From the NCBI GenBank assembly GCA_020631675.1, contig JAHDGT010000196.1, positions 1-8,007 on the forward strand: a stretch of 8,007 bases of DNA, in the 5' to 3' direction. Shown here one piece after another: positions 5,778-8,007 of the stretch; the stretch's first letter is position 1; each line of letters starts with the position of its first letter. Position numbers and translations under genes: made by a program. The notes under the pieces are model-generated. The model had not been told where the DNA came from. It saw only the letters and a program-made list of their open reading frames with translations, and ran no database searches. Origin of the DNA: Bacteroidota bacterium. GTDB taxonomy: Bacteria > Bacteroidota > Bacteroidia > Chitinophagales > UBA2359.

Positions 5778-6665
5778 ATGGCGAAAGAAGACTCGGGAAA
5801 ACAGAGTGGAAATATTTTCGATAGAATATTCAAAGAAAATGCGCAATTCATTTTCATTCCACTTATTGAGATGGAGTTGGGTATTGAGATTCGAAGTTAT
5901 CAGCCCTTACAAGAGAAAATCACAAAAACCTTAGAGCGTGAGGTTGACTTTCTCTACAAGATAGTTACCAAGGAAAAAGAAGAACTTCTACTACATTTAG
6001 AATTCCAAACGAACAATGATGTGGATATGCTTTTTCGCATGCAAGAGTATCATGCTTTGCTTCAAAGAAAATACAAGCTGCCAATTAAGCATGTAGTGAT
6101 CTATTTAGGTAAGACTAAGGTAAACATGCGATCAAAGCTAAAGCCAAAAGAGATTTTTAACGGGTTTGATATTATTAGCCTCCGTAAGATAAACACGCAG
6201 TACTTATTAGCACAACAAGTGCCCGAAGTAGTTATGATGGCTTTATTGGGTAAATACCCAAAAGAACACATTGAGCAAATTCTTCGTTTAATCACAAGTA
6301 GACTGAGACAACTGGCAAGTTCAGAACAAGAACAAGAACGCTATCTCAGACAATTGCTAATCATTTCAAGATTACGTAATTTACAATTAGAAACAGAAAA
6401 AATAATTAAAGACATGCCTATTCACTATGATGTAAATAAAGATCACCTCTTTTTAAGAGGATTAGCAAAAGGCGAAGCCATCGGGATCGAGAAAGGAGAA
6501 GCCATCGGGATCGAGAAAGGCGAAGCCATCGGGATCGAAAAAGGAAAAGCTAAAGGTGTTATAGCTTTATATAAGCTCGGACTGTCTTCTGAAAAAATAG
6601 CAGAAGAAATGGAACTACTAATTGACACTGTAATCTCCATTTTGGAAAAGCATAGGAACGACTAA
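5778..6665 (+). CDS. Rpn-family recombination-promoting nuclease / putative transposase (PD-(D/E)XK)
   Basis: From the ATG at 5778 the product has 295 residues. The frame is open to an upstream TTG at 5709, but that would add an unrelated hydrophobic leader; homologues I know begin close to the GNIFDRIFKEN block, so 5778 is preferred. The N-terminal nuclease domain shows FDRIFKE (D15), EREVDFLYKI (D57) and LLHLEFQTN (E75-x-Q77, the E-x-Q variant of the PD-(D/E)XK core), then MLFRMQEYHALL and the VVIYLGK strand. A helical region (150-212) leads to a C-terminal part with three copies of KGEAIGIE (231-254) and a small helix-turn-helix-like tail (KLGLSSEKIAEEM). Rpn proteins cleave DNA and promote RecA-independent recombination; enterobacterial members act in phage defence. 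There is no transposon end or partner gene here. It is more AT-rich than the gene converging on it, consistent with an accessory origin. Confidence 0.87.
   Translation: MAKEDSGKQSGNIFDRIFKENAQFIFIPLIEMELGIEIRSYQPLQEKITKTLEREVDFLYKIVTKEKEELLLHLEFQTNNDVDMLFRMQEYHALLQRKYKLPIKHVVIYLGKTKVNMRSKLKPKEIFNGFDIISLRKINTQYLLAQQVPEVVMMALLGKYPKEHIEQILRLITSRLRQLASSEQEQERYLRQLLIISRLRNLQLETEKIIKDMPIHYDVNKDHLFLRGLAKGEAIGIEKGEAIGIEKGEAIGIEKGKAKGVIALYKLGLSSEKIAEEMELLIDTVISILEKHRND
6414..6665 (+). other. Candidate intragenic RpnS-like reading frame within rpn (83 codons)
   Basis: An in-frame ATG at 6414-6416 (M213 of the nuclease) could start an 83-residue C-terminal product comprising MPIHYDVNKDHLF, the KGEAIGIE repeats and the tail. 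It is preceded by a strongly A-rich stretch with few G or C, the kind of leader that favours initiation in Bacteroidota, which do not rely on Shine-Dalgarno pairing. In enterobacterial Rpn systems the C-terminal domain is translated separately and inhibits the full-length toxin. Here this is inference from layout; no expression evidence is visible. Confidence 0.35.
6468..6539 (+). repeat. Three 24-bp tandem repeats in rpn encoding KGEAIGIE
   Basis: The units are 6468-6491, 6492-6515 and 6516-6539. Each encodes Lys-Gly-Glu-Ala-Ile-Gly-Ile-Glu, and they differ only at single third-codon positions (GGC/GGA/GGC and GAG/GAG/GAA). A degenerate partial unit (KGKA) follows at 6540-6551. The length is a multiple of three, so unit gain or loss keeps the frame. 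Near identity at the DNA level points to recent duplication by slippage. Confidence 0.93.
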
Positions 6666-6675
6666 GTAGTATTCA

Positions 6676-7896
6676 CTAAGTCTTTTCCTTAGGGTGATGA
6701 TTCGCGAGCACATACTCAGCGAAGGCTCTTACGGCACCTGTGCCTCCACTTTTAGCGATATGGAGGATATTGGGTACTGCTTTTACTTGTGGTAAAGCAT
6801 TACTCGGACAAGCTGGCAAGCCCACTGCTTGCAAAGCATCTAAATCATTAACATCATCTCCGATATAGGCTACTTCCGAAAGTTTGACATTTTCTTTCTC
6901 GCAAATTTCTAATACTCGTTTTAGCTTTTTACCGTGCGGCACACCTTGGTACACATGCTGTACTTTCAGTTTCTGTGCCCTGCGTTTTACCATGACGGTA
7001 TTCTCTCCCGTAATGATCGCTGTTTTAATACCGGCTTCTCGAAGCAATTGCAAACCCTTTCCATCATGGGTGTTGAATTTTTTCATTTCGTCACCATGTT
7101 CGGAATAGTACATGCCGGCATCAGTGAGCACACCATCCACATCGGTGATGAAGAGTTTGATGCGAATGTCTGAACGCATCGCTTTTTTCACATTCGCGGG
7201 CAAGTGGCGTTGTAAGAGTCGCTCCGCAATGATCCAATCATCTGGTTCGTCTATTTCGATGGCGGTGTGTTCGGGCATTTCGTAGACGGCTATTTTGCCG
7301 CTGAGTCGGTTTTCATCTCGTAGTATATTGCCTACGGTATTGATGTAAAAAGCACCATTCTCCATCAAGTCGCCTTCAAAATCTTGTCTTCGTGGGCGGG
7401 CCGCAGGATCGTAGTTAAGGGGTGTGCCATCAGCACGCCAGAAGAAACGCTTGATGCGCACACAGCTGAGTAGGGAATCCGAGCCCGTTTGTTCCAATTG
7501 ATAACAGGCTTCGTTGAAATGATTACTGAGCGTGAGTGGCGAAGTAGCTTGCACTAAAATAAACCGATCTTCTACTTTCAATGCCTTGGTGGCGACTTCT
7601 TTTCTAAGGTATTCCAGCATGACGCTTTCCGTGCTGCTGTGGTCTTGTGCATTTTCGGAATCCCGATCGTATACCTCTACCTTTTTAAAGTCGAAGCTTT
7701 GAACGACCGACTTAATGTCTGTGCTATCAGTTGCGACCACTACTCTATCTATGGAAGTGGCTTTTTCCAGTGCGAATAGGTTATACCAGACCAGCGGTTT
7801 ACCGCATAAAGGCTTGATATTTTTTAGTGGGATGCTTTTGCTTCCCCCTCTTAAGGGTATAAAGGCGATGGTAGGCATGATTGATGGGTTTTTCAT
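6676..7896 (-). CDS. Bifunctional acylneuraminate (nonulosonate) cytidylyltransferase / KdsC-like HAD phosphatase
   Basis: Two domains are fused. Residues about 9-235 (numbered from a GTG at 7902) form a CMP-sialic-acid-type synthetase (PF02348) with the nucleotide-binding IPLRGGSKSIPLKNIKPLCG, the VVVATDSTDI and LVQATSPL strands, and EGDLMENGAFYI; it activates a nonulosonic acid with CTP. Residues about 246-402 form a KdsC/YrbI-type HAD phosphatase: FITDVDGVLTD (D254, D256), IITGE (T298), K325 or K326, GDDVND (D349, D350) and the C-terminal SGGTGAVR loop. This would allow removal of the 9-phosphate and CMP activation by one polypeptide; the substrate (Neu5Ac, Kdn or a legionaminic-type sugar) cannot be told. 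Possible starts are GTG 7902, ATG 7896 and ATG 7878; ATG 7896 is chosen, though 7878 best matches the family N-terminus. It ends 10 nt from the convergent rpn gene. Confidence 0.9.
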   Translation of the reverse strand: MKNPSIMPTIAFIPLRGGSKSIPLKNIKPLCGKPLVWYNLFALEKATSIDRVVVATDSTDIKSVVQSFDFKKVEVYDRDSENAQDHSSTESVMLEYLRKEVATKALKVEDRFILVQATSPLTLSNHFNEACYQLEQTGSDSLLSCVRIKRFFWRADGTPLNYDPAARPRRQDFEGDLMENGAFYINTVGNILRDENRLSGKIAVYEMPEHTAIEIDEPDDWIIAERLLQRHLPANVKKAMRSDIRIKLFITDVDGVLTDAGMYYSEHGDEMKKFNTHDGKGLQLLREAGIKTAIITGENTVMVKRRAQKLKVQHVYQGVPHGKKLKRVLEICEKENVKLSEVAYIGDDVNDLDALQAVGLPACPSNALPQVKAVPNILHIAKSGGTGAVRAFAEYVLANHHPKEKT

Positions 7897-7937
7897 TCGC
7901 ACGCTCTATCTAATGTTGCCGTCGGAGTACCATTTTT

Positions 7938-7956
7938 CCCTTTGCGCGCGCAAGGG
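7938..7956. repeat. GC-rich palindrome upstream of the cytidylyltransferase gene
   Basis: TTGCGCGCGCAA (7942-7953) is a perfect 12-bp palindrome, flanked by CCC (7938-7940) and GGG (7954-7956) that can extend the stem with one bulged T. It lies about 45 nt before the likely start of the minus-strand gene. It has no T tract downstream on either strand, so it is not a standard terminator. It may be an operator, a leader hairpin or part of a dispersed intergenic repeat. Confidence 0.5.
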
Positions 7957-8007
7957 ATAGGAGTGGTATTAAGGGTGCTGAATGGCGTGTGAGTGCGCCT
8001 GTTGCGG

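Noticed and set aside
6468..6551. Short tandem repeats as a CRISPR array
   Set aside because: The units are contiguous without spacers and are in-frame coding sequence of the rpn gene.
5778..6665. rpn as part of an insertion sequence
   Set aside because: Despite the 'putative transposase' family name, no terminal inverted repeats or target-site duplications are visible at its borders, and the flanking genes are intact.
6660..6700. Terminator between the convergent rpn and cytidylyltransferase genes
   Set aside because: Only a direct repeat (ACTAAGT twice) and a 5-bp CTAAG/CTTAG stem are present; no stable hairpin with a T tract.

Overview
The window looks like chromosomal DNA of a Bacteroidota bacterium. 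The main evidence is a secreted protein ending in a gliding-motility/type IX secretion (CHU_C-type) C-terminal domain. Supporting signs are Bacteroidota promoter boxes (TAnnTTTG with an upstream TTG), starts lacking Shine-Dalgarno sequences, a moderately AT-rich composition, and gene families common in that phylum. The family level (for example Saprospiraceae or a marine Flavobacteriales) cannot be settled from this sequence.

Layout. Bases 2-2900 (+) hold the 3' part of a polysaccharide pyruvyl transferase gene and, 10 nt later, a 630-residue secreted beta-propeller/Ig-like protein with the type IX sorting domain. A strong terminator follows at 2927-2961. Bases 2901-3267 are non-coding, with three successive hairpins, a palindrome that may be an operator, and a good Bacteroidota promoter. 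Bases 3268-4861 (+) encode a BlaI-type repressor and a BlaR1-type M56 membrane metallopeptidase, a two-gene sensing and derepression unit. A hairpin over the end of the peptidase gene is probably the shared terminator with the convergent minus-strand gene at 5001-5570, an exported thioredoxin-fold protein with a CGWC active site. Bases 5778-6665 (+) encode an Rpn-family PD-(D/E)XK nuclease with three 24-bp tandem repeats in its C-terminal part. Converging on it from the minus strand (6676-7896) is a fused CMP-sialic-acid-type synthetase and KdsC-like HAD phosphatase. The last ~110 bases are non-coding and contain a GC-rich palindrome.

How the parts relate. The pyruvyl transferase and the nonulosonate cytidylyltransferase/phosphatase both point to acidic surface glycans, but they lie at opposite ends of the window on opposite strands and need not share a pathway. 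The BlaI/M56 pair is a self-contained regulatory unit; its peptidase lacks a large sensor domain and has a cysteine-rich predicted periplasmic loop instead. The most interesting locus is the rpn gene. Its repeat-bearing C-terminus, preceded by an in-frame ATG with an A-rich leader, matches the gene-within-gene toxin/antitoxin arrangement described for Rpn phage-defence proteins in enterobacteria.
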